A stretch of DNA of 54,035 nt, from the NCBI GenBank assembly GCA_024280375.1, contig JAJRQF010000059.1, positions 1 to 54,035 on the forward strand, read 5' to 3'. The notes beneath the pieces were generated by a model. The model had not been told where the DNA came from. It saw nothing but the letters and a program-made list of their open reading frames with translations, and searched no databases. The translations under genes and the position numbers were made by a program. The stretch's first letter is position 1. Each line of letters begins with the position of its first letter. The stretch comes from Alphaproteobacteria bacterium. Its GTDB lineage: Bacteria > Pseudomonadota > Alphaproteobacteria > Rhizobiales > Rhizobiaceae. Positions 45,487 to 54,035 of the stretch are shown here, in pieces.

Positions 45487-47202
45487 TTACTTAGCGCGAG
45501 TCCAATCAGCCACATTCCACAATTGTGAATCCCAGGAATTCATACGCACACCCTTAATTGTGTTTGCATGAGCTGAAACATCACCACGGTGAATGAGCGG
45601 GATCATAACGCGAGCCTTCATCAGCATATCGTTCATTTTCATGGCGAGTGCTGCACGCTTTTCGATAGACGCCGTCTTGCCCATTTCAGCGACAAGCGCA
45701 TCATATTCCGCATTACAATAACGCGGCATATTGTTGCCGATCCACTGGTTGGATGGTGCAGGGATATTGCTGCATGTCCAACTGCCCATATATTTTTCCG
45801 GGTCAGTACCATCGAAATTATTGGTGTACATTTCGATGTCAGCAAAGAACTTTTGGAAAGTATCCGGGCTGGACTGGTCACCACCAAAGAACACAGAAGC
45901 GGAGATATTACGCAACTCGGTTTCAACGCCGATTGCTTTCCACATCTGTTTGATCAAAGCCTGTGTACCCTGACGAACGCCATTGGTTGAGGTTTGAAAA
46001 AGGATCGAAAGACGCACGCCATCTTTGGCGCGAATACCATCGCTTCCTTTGGCCCAACCGGCATCATCCAGAACTTTATTAGCCCGGGCAACGTCTTGTT
46101 TTTTGCAATCATCGTTAGCCGTTGATGCATAAACTGCAGGTGCAGGAAGCACATTACAGGTAACCTGACCGGCTTTGCCGTAGCCTGCTTCAACCAGGAT
46201 TTCGCGGTCGATGGCAAAAGACAATGCTTCACGAACTGCAGGGTCCGTCAAGAACGGATGCGCACCACCTTCTTTGGTGCCACGCTTGTCGCCAAGATCA
46301 GCTGATACAGCCATGGACTGAACCATCAAGCGCTCAACCGAAGTACCAAAAGATGTTACAATCGTGCCTTTACCTTTGGCGGCCATTTGAGCCAGAATTT
46401 CTGGTTCAACCTGTAGGTTCCAGGCATAATCAAACTCGCCGGTTTCAAGTACAGACCGAGCGGCCGCAGCAGCTTCGCCGCCACCCTTGATGATTGCTGT
46501 TGCAAATGCTGGCTTGTCAGCTTCACGGTATTTATCATTTGCTGCATAAACCACAACGTCATTTGACTTAAACTCGGTTACAACAAACGGACCTGTACCA
46601 ATTGGGCCAAAGTTCTGGGTTGTGCAAGTTGGAGCTTTAGCTCCCATGCAATCCTTAAACTGGGCTTTTTGGATAATTGGCACAGTTGCACCAACGAATG
46701 GACCATATGGAAATGGTTTTGCAACTTTGAAAGTGATCTTCACCGTGTGGTCGTCAACCGCTTCGACTGATTTCACATCGTTAAAGTTTGATATTGAATT
46801 ACACCCACCCGTTGTGTCCATGCAATATTCAGCAGAAAACACCACATCGGCTGCGGTAAATGGCGAACCATCAGACCAGGTAACACCTTTTTTCAGCTTC
46901 CAGGTAATGCTTGTGAGATCCTTGGAAACGCCACCATTTTCTGGTGTCGGAATTTCCTCCGCCAATGATGCAACCATGCCGCCTTTTTCGTCATACTTGG
47001 CCAATGGCTCAAGAATCATCGATGAAGCATGGGTGTCTTTTGTACCACCGGAAAGATATGGGTTGAGGATAGAGGCTGCTTGCCAATAAATAATATTAAG
47101 CTGGCCATCTGCGCCCCGCTTGGAATGGCTGCCGGCATTTGCCGCCGATACCATCAGTGATGCGGCAACGCCTGCCATCATCAGGATTTTAAGTTTTTTC
47201 AT
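45487..47202 (-). CDS. peptide/oligopeptide ABC transporter substrate-binding protein
   Basis: This 571-residue periplasmic protein of family SBP_bac_5 has a signal peptide (MKKLKILMMAGVAASLMV to about residue 23, AANAG) and the cluster signature WKLKKGVTWSDGSPFTAADVVFS. Its length and NNFDGTDPEKYMGSWTCS tail resemble binding proteins for oligopeptides or other large ligands; the ligand cannot be told. Several cysteines in the mature part could form disulfides. The ATG follows GGGAGA. It lies between the ATPase and permease genes of the same operon. Confidence 0.94.
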   Translation of the reverse strand: MKKLKILMMAGVAASLMVSAANAGSHSKRGADGQLNIIYWQAASILNPYLSGGTKDTHASSMILEPLAKYDEKGGMVASLAEEIPTPENGGVSKDLTSITWKLKKGVTWSDGSPFTAADVVFSAEYCMDTTGGCNSISNFNDVKSVEAVDDHTVKITFKVAKPFPYGPFVGATVPIIQKAQFKDCMGAKAPTCTTQNFGPIGTGPFVVTEFKSNDVVVYAANDKYREADKPAFATAIIKGGGEAAAAARSVLETGEFDYAWNLQVEPEILAQMAAKGKGTIVTSFGTSVERLMVQSMAVSADLGDKRGTKEGGAHPFLTDPAVREALSFAIDREILVEAGYGKAGQVTCNVLPAPAVYASTANDDCKKQDVARANKVLDDAGWAKGSDGIRAKDGVRLSILFQTSTNGVRQGTQALIKQMWKAIGVETELRNISASVFFGGDQSSPDTFQKFFADIEMYTNNFDGTDPEKYMGSWTCSNIPAPSNQWIGNNMPRYCNAEYDALVAEMGKTASIEKRAALAMKMNDMLMKARVMIPLIHRGDVSAHANTIKGVRMNSWDSQLWNVADWTRAK

Positions 47203-47299
47203 TTTATTTCTCCCTTTTCTACTTACACAATTTCATTCATCAGAATGACCGGATTTTTCCGGATTTTTGTCAGCGACACCTGTCGCCATTAAAGTGAAA

Positions 47300-47340
47300 T
47301 TAGGCCCAGAATAACTCAAAGGCAACCTCACCGGGCCTAA
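47300..47340 (-). terminator. hairpin between the oppF-like and binding-protein genes
   Basis: TTAGGCCC and GGGCCTAA pair around a 25-base interior, starting three bases after the oppF-like stop. In the same 141-base gap are a GCGACA-CC-TGTCGC dyad (47273-47286) and a tandem 10-base repeat, CCGGATTTTT twice (47249-47268). A separate promoter for the binding-protein gene may lie here. Confidence 0.45.
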
Positions 47341-47343
47341 ACC

Positions 47344-48354
47344 CTAACCTGCCAGATGGCAGGCCACATACTGATCTTTTCCAAGATCACGCCATTTAGG
47401 CGCATCTTCAAAACATTTCGTTTCTGCAATCGGACAACGAGTGCTGAATACACAACCCTTTGGCGGATTGGCCGGGTTGGGCACATCACCCTCTAAAATT
47501 ATGCGTTCACGCTTGGCTTCAATCTTTGGGTCCGGCACCGGCACCGCCGATAATAGCGCTTTGGTATAAGGATGTTTCGGCGTTTTAAACAGGTTTTCAA
47601 CTGAGGTCAGTTCCATGATTTTGCCAAGATACATCACTGCAACCCGGTCGGCTATATGGCGCACCATCGACAAATCATGGCTGATAAATAAATAGGTCAA
47701 TCCAAGCTTGCTTTGCAGGTCTTCAAGCAGGTTTACCACCTGCGCCTGAATTGAAACATCCAACGCGGCAATCGGTTCATCGCAGACAATAAATTCAGGG
47801 TTAAGCGCCAGCGCCCGTGCAATACCAATTCGCTGGCGTTGCCCACCTGAAAACTCATGCGGATAACGGTTGACGAAACTTGGGTTAAGACCAACCGCAT
47901 CGAGCAACTCGCCCACCCGCGCTTTCTTTTCTTTGCCGGAAACAATTCCATGTTCGTCGAGCGGCTCCGATACGATTGAGCCAACCGTCATACGTGGGTT
48001 CAGACTTGCCTGCGGGTCCTGAAAAATCATCTGCATTTGGGGACGAATTTTTCGCAGCTCAGTTCGGCTCAATTCGGCAATATCCTTGCCATTAATATGC
48101 ACATGCCCGCTGGTTGGGTCGTAAAGCCGTAATATCGCCCGGCCTGCGGTTGACTTCCCGCACCCGCTTTCGCCCACCAGACCCAGGGTTTCACCACGCC
48201 GAATATCAAATGTAAGCCCGTCAACTGCCTTAACTGCTCCCACTTGACGCCGAAAAATACCCTTGTAGATCGGGAAATGCATATGAAGGTTATCCACCCG
48301 AACCAATACATTGGGGTCAGATTTTTGATCATTCATCTGGGCTGTGTCTGCCAT
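47344..48354 (-). CDS. peptide ABC transporter ATP-binding protein, OppF/DppF type
   Basis: This 336-residue ATPase has Walker [10 protein letters not shown], the Q-loop [14 protein letters not shown], signature [17 protein letters not shown], Walker [13 protein letters not shown] and the H-loop SHDLS, then the oligopeptide-transporter C-terminal domain with [12 protein letters not shown]. Its ATG overlaps the oppD-like stop by one base. It and the OppD-type subunit energise the importer. Confidence 0.96.
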   Translation of the reverse strand: MADTAQMNDQKSDPNVLVRVDNLHMHFPIYKGIFRRQVGAVKAVDGLTFDIRRGETLGLVGESGCGKSTAGRAILRLYDPTSGHVHINGKDIAELSRTELRKIRPQMQMIFQDPQASLNPRMTVGSIVSEPLDEHGIVSGKEKKARVGELLDAVGLNPSFVNRYPHEFSGGQRQRIGIARALALNPEFIVCDEPIAALDVSIQAQVVNLLEDLQSKLGLTYLFISHDLSMVRHIADRVAVMYLGKIMELTSVENLFKTPKHPYTKALLSAVPVPDPKIEAKRERIILEGDVPNPANPPKGCVFSTRCPIAETKCFEDAPKWRDLGKDQYVACHLAG

Positions 48355-49364
48355 CAAGCGCGCGCCTCATTCTTTTCCACATCAAACCAGCAAGAAACCT
48401 TGTGATCATCGCCGCGCATCTCCAACTGCGGATTTTGCTCACGACATTTGTCAAAGGCAAATTTACAACGTGGAGCAAACGGACACGAATTTGGTTTGTT
48501 AATCAAATTTGGTGCCTGCCCGGAAATGCTCAACAACCGGTGTTCACCGTCTGCATTGGTTCCGGGCAAAGTTTCAAGCAGGGCAATTGTATAGGGATGC
48601 TGCGGGTTTTCAAACAGGGCGGAAACATGGGCATATTCGACAATAAACCCGCCATACATAACCGCAACACGGTCGGCAATTCCGGCAACCACACCAAGGT
48701 CATGGGTAATCCATACAATCGCCATGCCCAGTTTTTGCCGCAGCTCCCGCACAATTTCCAAAATCTGCGCCTGAACAGTCACATCAAGTGCAGTGGTAGG
48801 CTCATCTGCTATTAGCAACTTCGGATCACAAGCAAGCGCAATGGCAATCACCACCCGTTGGCGCATACCACCGGAAAACTGGTGCGGAAAATCCCGCAAT
48901 CTTTCGCGCGCAGAAGGAATGCCCACAAGTTCCAGCAACTCAACCGCCTTGTCGCGAGCCGCAGATTTATCCAGCCCCAAATGCTCACGCAACGGCTCCA
49001 TAATCTGAAACCCGATCGTAAACACCGGATTAAGCGAGGTCATCGGGTCCTGAAAGATAAAGCCAATACGGCCGCCACGAATTTTCCGCAATTCGTCATC
49101 GTCGATTTGCAGCAGGTCTTTGCCCTCAAATTGGACAGTACCGGAAACAATTTCAGCCGGCGGCATTGGCAGCAATCTAAGCAGTGACATCATGGTCACG
49201 CTTTTGCCGCAACCGCTTTCACCAACCACACCAAGCAATTCGCCCGGTTGCAGCTGAAAACTCAATCCATTTACCGCATAGACAGTGCCATCTTGCGTAT
49301 GAAAAATTGTTTTTAGATCAGTGACTTCAATCACTGGTTCACTGGTTTGACTGTCCAGATCCAT
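48354..49364 (-). CDS. peptide ABC transporter ATP-binding protein, OppD/DppD type
   Basis: This 336-residue ATPase opens the importer operon. Motifs are [14 protein letters not shown] (Walker A), [11 protein letters not shown] (Q-loop), [15 protein letters not shown] (signature), [14 protein letters not shown] (Walker B) and ITHDLG (H-loop), and a C-terminal cysteine-containing oligopeptide domain [14 protein letters not shown]. The ATG at 49364 follows GGGCAGGA. The 239-base gap to the SulP gene must hold the promoters of both divergent units; no single convincing one was chosen. Confidence 0.96.
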   Translation of the reverse strand: MDLDSQTSEPVIEVTDLKTIFHTQDGTVYAVNGLSFQLQPGELLGVVGESGCGKSVTMMSLLRLLPMPPAEIVSGTVQFEGKDLLQIDDDELRKIRGGRIGFIFQDPMTSLNPVFTIGFQIMEPLREHLGLDKSAARDKAVELLELVGIPSARERLRDFPHQFSGGMRQRVVIAIALACDPKLLIADEPTTALDVTVQAQILEIVRELRQKLGMAIVWITHDLGVVAGIADRVAVMYGGFIVEYAHVSALFENPQHPYTIALLETLPGTNADGEHRLLSISGQAPNLINKPNSCPFAPRCKFAFDKCREQNPQLEMRGDDHKVSCWFDVEKNEARA

Positions 49365-49603
49365 TCCTGCCCTTAACGCGTATTTACGGTGACGGGATTC
49401 AACTTACCCGTTTCTCAATTATATTACGTACATCAAAACCGATCATCGCTGGTTTGTCCACCAAAAGATTTATCAATCGATAAAGTTGCAAATTTGTTGG
49501 GAAAACGACAAATTTCAGCAATTAGAATGTAAGGTTTTGCAAAATAGGCATATTGCCCTATGTAGGCGGTAACTATTCAACTTCTCCCAAATGGAACTCC
49601 ATC

Positions 49604-51214
49604 GTGATCAAGCCCACCCTTGCAGCTTTCGCTGAACGATTATCTATTGCCGACTGGAAAAACACCAATATTTCCACTTTTTCGCCAAGCCGCATTAAAA
49701 CCGAAATACTGTCCGGGTTAACCGTTGCCCTGGCTCTGGTGCCGGAAGCTGTGGCGTTCTCATTTGTAGCAGGCGTGCATCCACTGGTTGGGCTTTATGC
49801 GGCCTTTATTGTTGGTTTAATCACCGCCCTTATCGGCGGGCGACCGGGCATGATTTCGGGTGCAACCGGCGCTTTGGCAGTGGTAATGGTCGCATTGGTT
49901 GCCAAACATGGCATTGAATACCTGTTTGCAACCGTCGTGCTGATGGGCATTTTGCAAATTCTCGCCGGCATATTTCATCTGGGTAAGTTTATTCGTCTGG
50001 TTCCGCACCCGGTTATGCTGGGCTTTGTAAATGGACTGGCAATCGTTATTTTTCTGGCCCAGCTTACACAATTTCAAATTACCGATGCAGACGGCATTAA
50101 AACCTGGATGTCTGTTGTGCCAATGGCCAATATGTTGGGTCTGGTCATGCTCACAATGTCAATCATCTGGGTGATGCCAAAAATTTCCAATGTGGTTCCG
50201 GCCCCCCTCATGGGCATTGGAATTGTTGCGGCCATCGTCATATTTTTTGGCATTGATGTGCCCCGGGTGGGCGACCTTGCATCGATCAAGGGCGGCCTGC
50301 CTGATTTCCATATTCCGATGGTTCCGCTCAATCTTGAAACCATTAAAATCATATTTCCCTTTGCTTTGATACTGGCCGCAATTGGCCTGATCGAGAGCCT
50401 TTTGACGCTCAATCTGGTGGGCGAAATTACCGGCAAGGGCGGCGGCGCATCAAAAGAATGCGTAGCCCAGGGCATCGCCAATACGGTGACCGGCTTTTTT
50501 GGCGGCATGGGCGGTTGCGCGATGATCGGCCAGTCTATGATCAATGTTAAGTCTGGCGGACGAACACGCTTGTCCGGCATTGCGGCCGCTCTGTTTTTGT
50601 TAAGTTTTATTATGTTTGCCTCAAGCCTGATAGAACAAATTCCGCTGGCCGCACTGGTCGGCGTCATGTTTATGGTGGTGATTGGAACCTTCGCCTGGCA
50701 GAGCATAAAAATTCTGCGTCTGATCCCGCTCACCGATGCCATGGTGATGGTACTTGTGACCGTTGTCACCGTTATGAGCGATCTGGCGATTGCGGTCGTT
50801 GTCGGCGTGATTGTATCGGCTCTCGCCTATGCCTGGAACAACGCCACACGCATCCACGCACAAACGACTTTCACACCCGAAGGCGCGCGCGTCTACCAGA
50901 TCGAAGGACCGCTGTTTTTTGGCTCAATTGAGGGATTTTCCGAAATTTTCAGCCCGAAAGATGACCCTGATCTGGTTATTGTCGATTTCCTGAATTCCCG
51001 TGTGGTCGACCAGTCTGCCCTGCAGGCCGTCGAAGCTCTGGCCTCAAAATATCAGGCGATGGGCAAAACCCTTCAGCTTCGGCATTTATCCCGTGATTGT
51101 CATCAATTGCTCAACCGTGCCGGTCAGTTAATCGTCGATTCCGACGATGATCCAAGCTACGGGATTGCCGTGGATTACTCGATCAAAACCGGCATTTTGG
51201 GCGCTGGGCATTAA
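49604..51214 (+). CDS. SulP-family anion transporter with STAS domain
   Basis: This inner-membrane protein of about 536 residues has the SulP signature SGLTVALALVPEAVAFSFVAGVHP and 10 or more helices, then a C-terminal STAS domain (about the last 110 residues) including VYQIEGPLFFGSIEGFSEIF and the VIVDFLNSRVVDQSALQAVE phosphorylation-like site. The family exchanges sulfate, bicarbonate or dicarboxylates; the substrate here is unknown. The GTG at 49604 has TGGA upstream and a natural start; the frame is open from TTG 49553, which is the alternative. Confidence 0.93.
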   Translation: MIKPTLAAFAERLSIADWKNTNISTFSPSRIKTEILSGLTVALALVPEAVAFSFVAGVHPLVGLYAAFIVGLITALIGGRPGMISGATGALAVVMVALVAKHGIEYLFATVVLMGILQILAGIFHLGKFIRLVPHPVMLGFVNGLAIVIFLAQLTQFQITDADGIKTWMSVVPMANMLGLVMLTMSIIWVMPKISNVVPAPLMGIGIVAAIVIFFGIDVPRVGDLASIKGGLPDFHIPMVPLNLETIKIIFPFALILAAIGLIESLLTLNLVGEITGKGGGASKECVAQGIANTVTGFFGGMGGCAMIGQSMINVKSGGRTRLSGIAAALFLLSFIMFASSLIEQIPLAALVGVMFMVVIGTFAWQSIKILRLIPLTDAMVMVLVTVVTVMSDLAIAVVVGVIVSALAYAWNNATRIHAQTTFTPEGARVYQIEGPLFFGSIEGFSEIFSPKDDPDLVIVDFLNSRVVDQSALQAVEALASKYQAMGKTLQLRHLSRDCHQLLNRAGQLIVDSDDDPSYGIAVDYSIKTGILGAGH

Positions 51215-51217
51215 TCT

Positions 51218-52102
51218 TTACCAGTCTTGCTCATCCCACATTATTTTCAACGCTGTTTTATAATCCGGATAGGCATATTGAACCCCAAGAAGTTCCTTTG
51301 ATTTCGCATTGGATACCCGTTTATTTTCGCCGTAGAACGAGCGCGCCATTGGGGTAATGTCAGCCGTATCAAAGTCCAGCTCTTCCGGCGGAGTTTTACC
51401 CATCAATTCATGGGCAAATGTCACCACATCCTGCGGCGGGGCCGGTTCATTATCGGTAATATTGAACACTTCATTCAGTTTGGCCTTTGCTGCAAGATCA
51501 ATCGCCTGGGCAATATCGGTCACATGAATTCGGTTAAAATACTGTCCCTTTTTAACCAGCCGCCGCGAGCGCCCGGCCTCGATGGTGCGAAACGCATTAC
51601 GACCATTTCCATATATTCCCGCAAGCCGGAAAATCGACAGCGGCACATTCATTTTTACCGACAAAGCCATCCAGCTTTTTTCGGCAATATCCCGCTGAAT
51701 AGAACGTGCCGATACCGGCGCCGTCGGCGTTTTCTCGCTCACCCATTCACCATCGTGATTGCCATAAACACCCACAGTCGAGAGATAGCCTATCCACTCA
51801 AGCTTTGGCATACTGGCGCGAATGACATCGCCATAAATATTTATAACCGGATCAACATCATTGCCGATTGTATCGCGCGGCGGGGCGATCGAAATCAATA
51901 GATGGGTTGCATCTTGAAGGCGTGATTCAATATCCGGGTTTGCATTTTCACCATCAAACAAAAACGCTTCAATACCATGTTCACCAAGTTCCAAAAGCTT
52001 ATCCGCATCGCGGGTGGTTCCGGCAATTTCGTGCCCCTGCGAGCCGATACGGTCAACAAAGGCCTGCGAGGAGTAGCCCGCACCAAAGATGAAAATATTC
52101 AC
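51218..52102 (-). CDS. NAD(P)-binding SDR-family protein, YeeZ-like
   Basis: This 294-residue extended-SDR protein has the Rossmann motif FIFGAGYSSQAFVD at its start, then YLSTVGVYGNHDGEWV and a RLAGIYGNGRN segment as in YeeZ-type proteins, whose function is not firmly known. A typical YxxxK pair is not evident in the usual place. The start is a GTG at 52102 with a good AGAGG site. It follows queG by 16 bases and converges on the SulP gene with a three-base gap. Confidence 0.88.
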   Translation of the reverse strand: MNIFIFGAGYSSQAFVDRIGSQGHEIAGTTRDADKLLELGEHGIEAFLFDGENANPDIESRLQDATHLLISIAPPRDTIGNDVDPVINIYGDVIRASMPKLEWIGYLSTVGVYGNHDGEWVSEKTPTAPVSARSIQRDIAEKSWMALSVKMNVPLSIFRLAGIYGNGRNAFRTIEAGRSRRLVKKGQYFNRIHVTDIAQAIDLAAKAKLNEVFNITDNEPAPPQDVVTFAHELMGKTPPEELDFDTADITPMARSFYGENKRVSNAKSKELLGVQYAYPDYKTALKIMWDEQDW

Positions 52103-52118
52103 GTTCTTACCTCTGTTA

Positions 52119-53252
52119 TTATTCAGCCGCAGCCCATTCTTTTAAAACAAGCTCATCTGTTTCATGTGCTTTGGCCCGTTTGGCAAGCGCCCTTGCCTCA
52201 TCTGCGTCAAGTTGCAACAGCGCCCAGATAGCCGCCCCCCGCACAATCGGGTTGGCATCATCCAGATGCGGGCGCACATGAATTTTCATAGTTTCAATTT
52301 GCGAATTACCCATGGCAATCAATACATTGCGCAAAAACCTGTCGCGACCAATACGCTTTACCGGATTGGCAGAAAAGTATTTTCGAAACGCCTGATCATC
52401 CAGTTGACTAAGTGCAATAAGATCAGGTGCGCGAAATTCTTCCCGAGCAAGCAATTTCTGCTCACTGGCGGTTTCAGCAAACTTATTCCACGGGCACGCG
52501 GCCAAACAATCATCACAACCAAATATCCGGTTGCCCATTTTGGCGCGAAATTCCAGCGGTATCGGTCCCTTGTTTTCAATCGTTAAATAGGAAATGCAGC
52601 GCCGCGCATCCAGCTGCAAAGGAGCCGGAAATGCATCCGTTGGGCAGGCATCGAGACAAGATGAACATGAACCGCAATGATCAATTTCGGCCGTATCAGG
52701 CGCAATCTTAGCGGTGGTAAAAATACTGCCCAAAAAGAACCACGAGCCCAGTTCGCGCGAAACCAGATTGGTGTGCTTTCCCTGCCAGCCAAGCCCGGCC
52801 GCTTCCGCCAGTGGTTTTTCCATCACCGGGGCGGTATCAACAAATACTTTCACATCACCACCACTGCGCGAGGCCAATTTACCAGCCAATTGCTTCAGCT
52901 TGCCTTTGATAATTTCATGGTAATCGCGGTTTTGCGCATAAACAGAAATAGCGCCCTTGTCCCGTTGGCCAATCACCGCCATCGGGTCTTGCTGTTGGGT
53001 ATAATTCATCGCCAGCATGATGATGCTTTGTACTTCTGGCCATAGTTTTAGCGGATTGGAACGCCGCTCGGCAGTCTCCGCCATCCATGCCATCGAGCCA
53101 TGGCGACCCTTATTAACATATTGGGATAACCGCTCGCCCGCGTGCTCAATCGCATCTGGTTGGGTGACACGGCATAGATCAAAACCAAGCTCATGCGCCT
53201 CGCGCTGAAGATAGGTTTTCAGCTTTTCATTTTTCAGAATATTCTTGCTCAA
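52119..53252 (-). CDS. queG: epoxyqueuosine reductase
   Basis: QueG carries out the last step of queuosine synthesis on tRNA, using cobalamin and two 4Fe-4S clusters. The 377-residue product has the clusters CGSCSSCLDACP and CDDCLAACPWNKF, the FVDTAPVMEKPLAEAAGLGWQGKHTNL segment near the active site (AAGLGWQGKHTNLVS), and a C-terminal HEAT-like repeat. The TTG start at 53252 overlaps the stop of the GST gene (TTGA). The window also contains a B12 adenosyltransferase, but QueG needs cobalamin, not adenosyl transfer from it. Confidence 0.96.
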   Translation of the reverse strand: MSKNILKNEKLKTYLQREAHELGFDLCRVTQPDAIEHAGERLSQYVNKGRHGSMAWMAETAERRSNPLKLWPEVQSIIMLAMNYTQQQDPMAVIGQRDKGAISVYAQNRDYHEIIKGKLKQLAGKLASRSGGDVKVFVDTAPVMEKPLAEAAGLGWQGKHTNLVSRELGSWFFLGSIFTTAKIAPDTAEIDHCGSCSSCLDACPTDAFPAPLQLDARRCISYLTIENKGPIPLEFRAKMGNRIFGCDDCLAACPWNKFAETASEQKLLAREEFRAPDLIALSQLDDQAFRKYFSANPVKRIGRDRFLRNVLIAMGNSQIETMKIHVRPHLDDANPIVRGAAIWALLQLDADEARALAKRAKAHETDELVLKEWAAAE

Positions 53253-53941
53253 AAGTCCAAATCAACATAGTGCGATGCCGGTGGCAGGCCACGCACTTTG
53301 TCGCCTAAAAGCGGGCGAAACGATGGGCGGGATTTTATCCGCGCATACCAATCTTTCAACGCCTGATTTTCTTCCCAAGGCACCTCACCCAGATAATCCA
53401 GAACCGATAGAGAAGCCCCCACCGCCAAATCAGCATAGGAAATATTTTCCCCCCCCAGCCAATTGCGGGTTGCAGCCAGCCAGCCCAGATAACCCATGTG
53501 AAATTTGATATTGGCCCGCGCGGCACGAATGGCTTTAGAATCCGGCGCACCACCTCCAAGTGCGGAAGGCATCTGCCTTTTAAACACCCGCTCAAGCACG
53601 ATATATCGAGTGACCTCGTTTTCCAGCTTGTCCAGCGCCCACGAAACAATACGGCGCGCCTCTGCCCGCTGATAAGGATTTTCAGGCAATAATCGACGTT
53701 CGCGTTTTAAAACACCACGGGTTTCATCAAGAAACTCACAAATGGCATTACCACCAACCATGGGCGGGTTATCGGCGTCGATCAATACCGGTAAAGTACC
53801 AGCAGGATTAAGCGCCATAAACTCCTCGCGGCGCTGCCAGGTAAGCTCTTCAATGAATTCTGCCGTATCATCATATTCAGCCAAAACCAGCCGTACCAGC
53901 CTTGCTGCCGCCGACATTGGGTGATGATAAAGAACCAGCAT
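53249..53941 (-). CDS. glutathione S-transferase family protein
   Basis: This 230-residue protein has an N-terminal thioredoxin-like half (MLVLYHHPMSAAARLVRLVL, NPAGTLPVLID, and the glutathione-binding GGNAICEFLDETRG) and a helical C-terminal half with GGENISYADLAVGASL. The ATG at 53941 follows AAAGG; the longer frame to 54025 overlaps a rightward start region and is not used. It overlaps queG, and the order GST-queG-SDR is a familiar Hyphomicrobiales arrangement. Confidence 0.9.
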   Translation of the reverse strand: MLVLYHHPMSAAARLVRLVLAEYDDTAEFIEELTWQRREEFMALNPAGTLPVLIDADNPPMVGGNAICEFLDETRGVLKRERRLLPENPYQRAEARRIVSWALDKLENEVTRYIVLERVFKRQMPSALGGGAPDSKAIRAARANIKFHMGYLGWLAATRNWLGGENISYADLAVGASLSVLDYLGEVPWEENQALKDWYARIKSRPSFRPLLGDKVRGLPPASHYVDLDF

Positions 53942-54015
53942 TGATTTACCTTTGTTGCGTCTTATAAATTGGCAATCTATTGCGTTGAATATCAATTCTC
54001 TATAGGAGCGTGCGC

Positions 54016-54035
54016 ATGGAAGCACAAGCCTGCAA
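54016..54035 (+). CDS. first codons of a rightward gene cut by the window
   Basis: An ATG at 54016 follows AGGAG at a spacing of seven bases, a strong initiation context, and opens the frame MEAQAC before the sequence ends. The product cannot be identified. It would be divergent from the GST gene, with 74 bases between. Confidence 0.4.

Noticed and set aside
50074-50769. A 231-codon open frame antisense to the SulP gene
   Set aside because: It lies wholly inside a clear SulP coding region and has a composition (Met, Pro, Thr, Ile rich) typical of the antisense of membrane helices.
1-54035. CRISPR arrays, transposases, integrases, phage genes or plasmid origins
   Set aside because: No regularly spaced direct repeats and no such protein families were seen anywhere in the window.

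Overview
The window looks like ordinary chromosome from an alphaproteobacterium, most likely of the Hyphomicrobiales (Rhizobiales). This rests on recognisable families and gene neighbourhoods: an sdhCDAB operon, the HIG1-like protein next to a PduO-type adenosyltransferase, a PdxY / small membrane protein / YihY cluster, GST-queG-SDR, a Caulobacter-type sugar-acid dehydratase, and a DUF559 gene bordered by REP-like palindromes. By eye the base composition is near 50% GC or a little below; it was not computed. I saw no tRNA, rRNA, CRISPR array, transposase or prophage gene.

Layout, left to right. 1-5 kb: 3' part of leuC, a DUF559 gene between two inverted palindromes, and a Cpx-like envelope-stress locus (histidine kinase, response regulator, Spy/CpxP-like protein with an exact GTAAA-N5-GTAAA box upstream), then a secreted nuclease. 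5-12 kb: acs, small membrane proteins, an M15-like lipoprotein, YcaQ-like, GST, AhpD-like and Tat-exported cyclase-family genes. 12-16.6 kb: sdhC-sdhD-sdhA, then a small Cys-containing exported protein and an FkbM methyltransferase, then sdhB. 16.6-20.4 kb: a probable outer-membrane protein and a two-gene molybdenum hydroxylase (IorAB-like). 20.5-28.3 kb: ispG, TerB-like, a class I amidotransferase, YggT/DUF167, pdxY, YihY, HIG1-like, cob(I)alamin adenosyltransferase and a rhomboid protease. 28.4-33.2 kb: a YhaO/YhaN (SbcCD-like) nuclease pair. 33.2-36.2 kb: sugar-acid catabolism (IlvD/Edd dehydratase plus SMP-30 lactonase) behind a clear inverted repeat. 36.4-43.3 kb: arfB, a MepA-type endopeptidase with a poly-lysine tract, and the translation cluster rpmI-rplT / pheS-ASCH-pheT. 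43.5-49.4 kb: a complete oligopeptide/dipeptide-type ABC importer. 49.6-54 kb: a SulP transporter, then GST-queG-SDR, and the first codons of a rightward gene at the edge.

Most genes are housekeeping. The unexplained material is mainly in the gaps: interleaved complementary arms that cover the ribosome-binding site of the adenosyltransferase gene; two tandem, related palindromic elements plus a terminator-like hairpin between rplT and pheS; an ASCH-domain gene wedged between pheS and pheT; two non-sdh genes inside the sdh operon; and several perfect inverted repeats that look like operators. No clearly new multi-gene system was recognised.
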